This document shows positions 5,192 to 5,322 of a stretch of DNA of 5,322 nucleotides, piece after piece; positions within the stretch are counted from its first letter, which is position 1; each line of letters opens with the position of its first letter. The position numbers and the translations under genes were made by a program. Under the pieces are notes generated by a model, which was not told where the DNA came from, did not search any database, and worked only from the letters and a program-made list of their open reading frames with translations. Origin of the DNA: CALELF01 sp045617925 (GTDB taxonomy: Bacteria > Synergistota > Synergistia > Synergistales > Synergistaceae); assembly GCA_045617925.1 (NCBI GenBank), contig JAZLJR010000049.1, positions 1-5,322 of the forward strand, written 5' to 3'.

Positions 5192-5234
5192 CCTCCCTTT
5201 GGACTCCGGCGTCTAACCCTTTAGACGCAGGGAA
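5192..5234 (-). promoter_or_regulatory. Putative S6:S18-binding leader of the rpsF operon
   Basis: In the minus-strand mRNA, 5228-5221 (GCGUCUAA) pairs with 5216-5209 around the loop AGGG, giving a perfect 8-bp hairpin. CCG follows at 5209-5207, its first C closing the hairpin. Below it, UUCCCU (5234-5229) can pair with AGGGAG (5198-5193), which is the core of the rpsF Shine-Dalgarno sequence. Apical hairpin, CCG on the 3' side of an asymmetric internal loop, and a basal stem hiding the ribosome-binding site match the S6:S18 autoregulatory motif known from rpsF leaders of other bacteria. The fold and the repression are inferred by hand. Confidence 0.6.
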
Positions 5235-5243
5235 AATTATTCT

Positions 5244-5260
5244 CCACGAAGAATTCGTGG
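5244..5260 (-). other. 5'-terminal hairpin of the rpsF operon mRNA
   Basis: CCACGAA (5244-5250) and TTCGTGG (5254-5260) form a perfect 7-bp stem with a 3-nt loop. It begins at or within a base or two of the predicted transcription start (about 5261). A hairpin at the very 5' end commonly protects an mRNA from decay. No regulator site is recognised. Confidence 0.5.
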
Positions 5261-5267
5261 AAATCGG

Positions 5268-5296
5268 ATTATATATCAAGTCCTTTCACTTGTCAA
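5268..5296 (-). promoter_or_regulatory. Consensus sigma-70-type promoter of rpsF-ssb-rpsR
   Basis: The minus strand carries TTGACA (5296-5291), exactly 17 bp, then TATAAT (5273-5268), matching both consensus hexamers completely. Transcription should start near 5261, leaving a structured leader of about 78 nt before the rpsF GTG. A promoter of this strength fits a ribosomal protein operon that is restrained after transcription. Confidence 0.9.
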
Positions 5297-5307
5297 GTGG
5301 GTGAAAG
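5283..5307. promoter_or_regulatory. Nested dyad over the -35 box of the rpsF promoter
   Basis: CTTTCAC (5283-5289) is repeated inverted as GTGAAAG (5301-5307). Inside lies a second dyad, CACTTG-T-CAAGTG (5287-5299). The symmetric region covers the -35 hexamer, so it could be an operator. No regulator gene or known operator consensus supports this, and chance is possible. Confidence 0.3.
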
Positions 5308-5322
5308 TTATGGACAATTATT

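Noticed and set aside
4899..5279. Longer 126-residue version of S6 starting at the ATG at 5279
   Set aside because: The ATG lies between the -35 and -10 boxes, upstream of the predicted transcription start. The extra 32 residues do not resemble S6, and the GTG at 5183 has a strong ribosome-binding site.

Overview
The window is a compact bacterial chromosome segment, roughly 40% G+C by eye, that mixes ribosome and DNA-maintenance genes with a few less familiar ones. One cluster lies on the plus strand (tail of a probable RNA methyltransferase gene, then rplS). Everything from position 492 to the right end reads on the minus strand. The first 14 visible codons look like the C-terminus of the TM1570-type SPOUT methyltransferases. 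The order trmD / TM1570-type gene / rplS is known in Thermotogae, Synergistota and some deltaproteobacterial lineages. I therefore suspect a low-GC anaerobe of such a group, but the phylum is not settled by this window.

Layout, left to right: methyltransferase tail (3-47), rplS (65-424), and a strong terminator (442-490) shared with the convergent gene at 492-1898. That gene encodes a protein with the 2-isopropylmalate synthase architecture whose metal-binding and catalytic motifs are gone, which makes it a candidate pseudoenzyme. Next come a tRNA-Asn(GUU) with its own promoter and terminator (1988-2151), an acidic helical-repeat (TPR-like) protein of unknown function (2185-3099), and a 121-bp branched inverted-repeat element (3121-3241). 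A Cyclase-family metal-dependent hydrolase (3255-3890) follows. Last is the rpsF-ssb-rpsR operon (read from 5183 down to 4017), with a consensus promoter at its head and a hairpin terminator at its end.

The rpsF-ssb-rpsR operon makes ribosomal proteins S6 and S18, which bind each other on the 30S platform, and single-stranded-DNA-binding protein. Its leader can fold into a hairpin followed by CCG, above a basal stem that contains the rpsF Shine-Dalgarno sequence. This is the arrangement expected for S6:S18 autoregulation. rplI, a frequent partner of this operon, does not follow rpsR here.

The least ordinary items are the LeuA-like protein that has lost its chemistry but kept its C-terminal regulatory domain, the five-heptamer branched palindrome, and the hairpin that holds the start codon of the 304-residue protein in its stem and the ribosome-binding site in its loop. 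The hairpin and the palindrome share bases and could be mutually exclusive.
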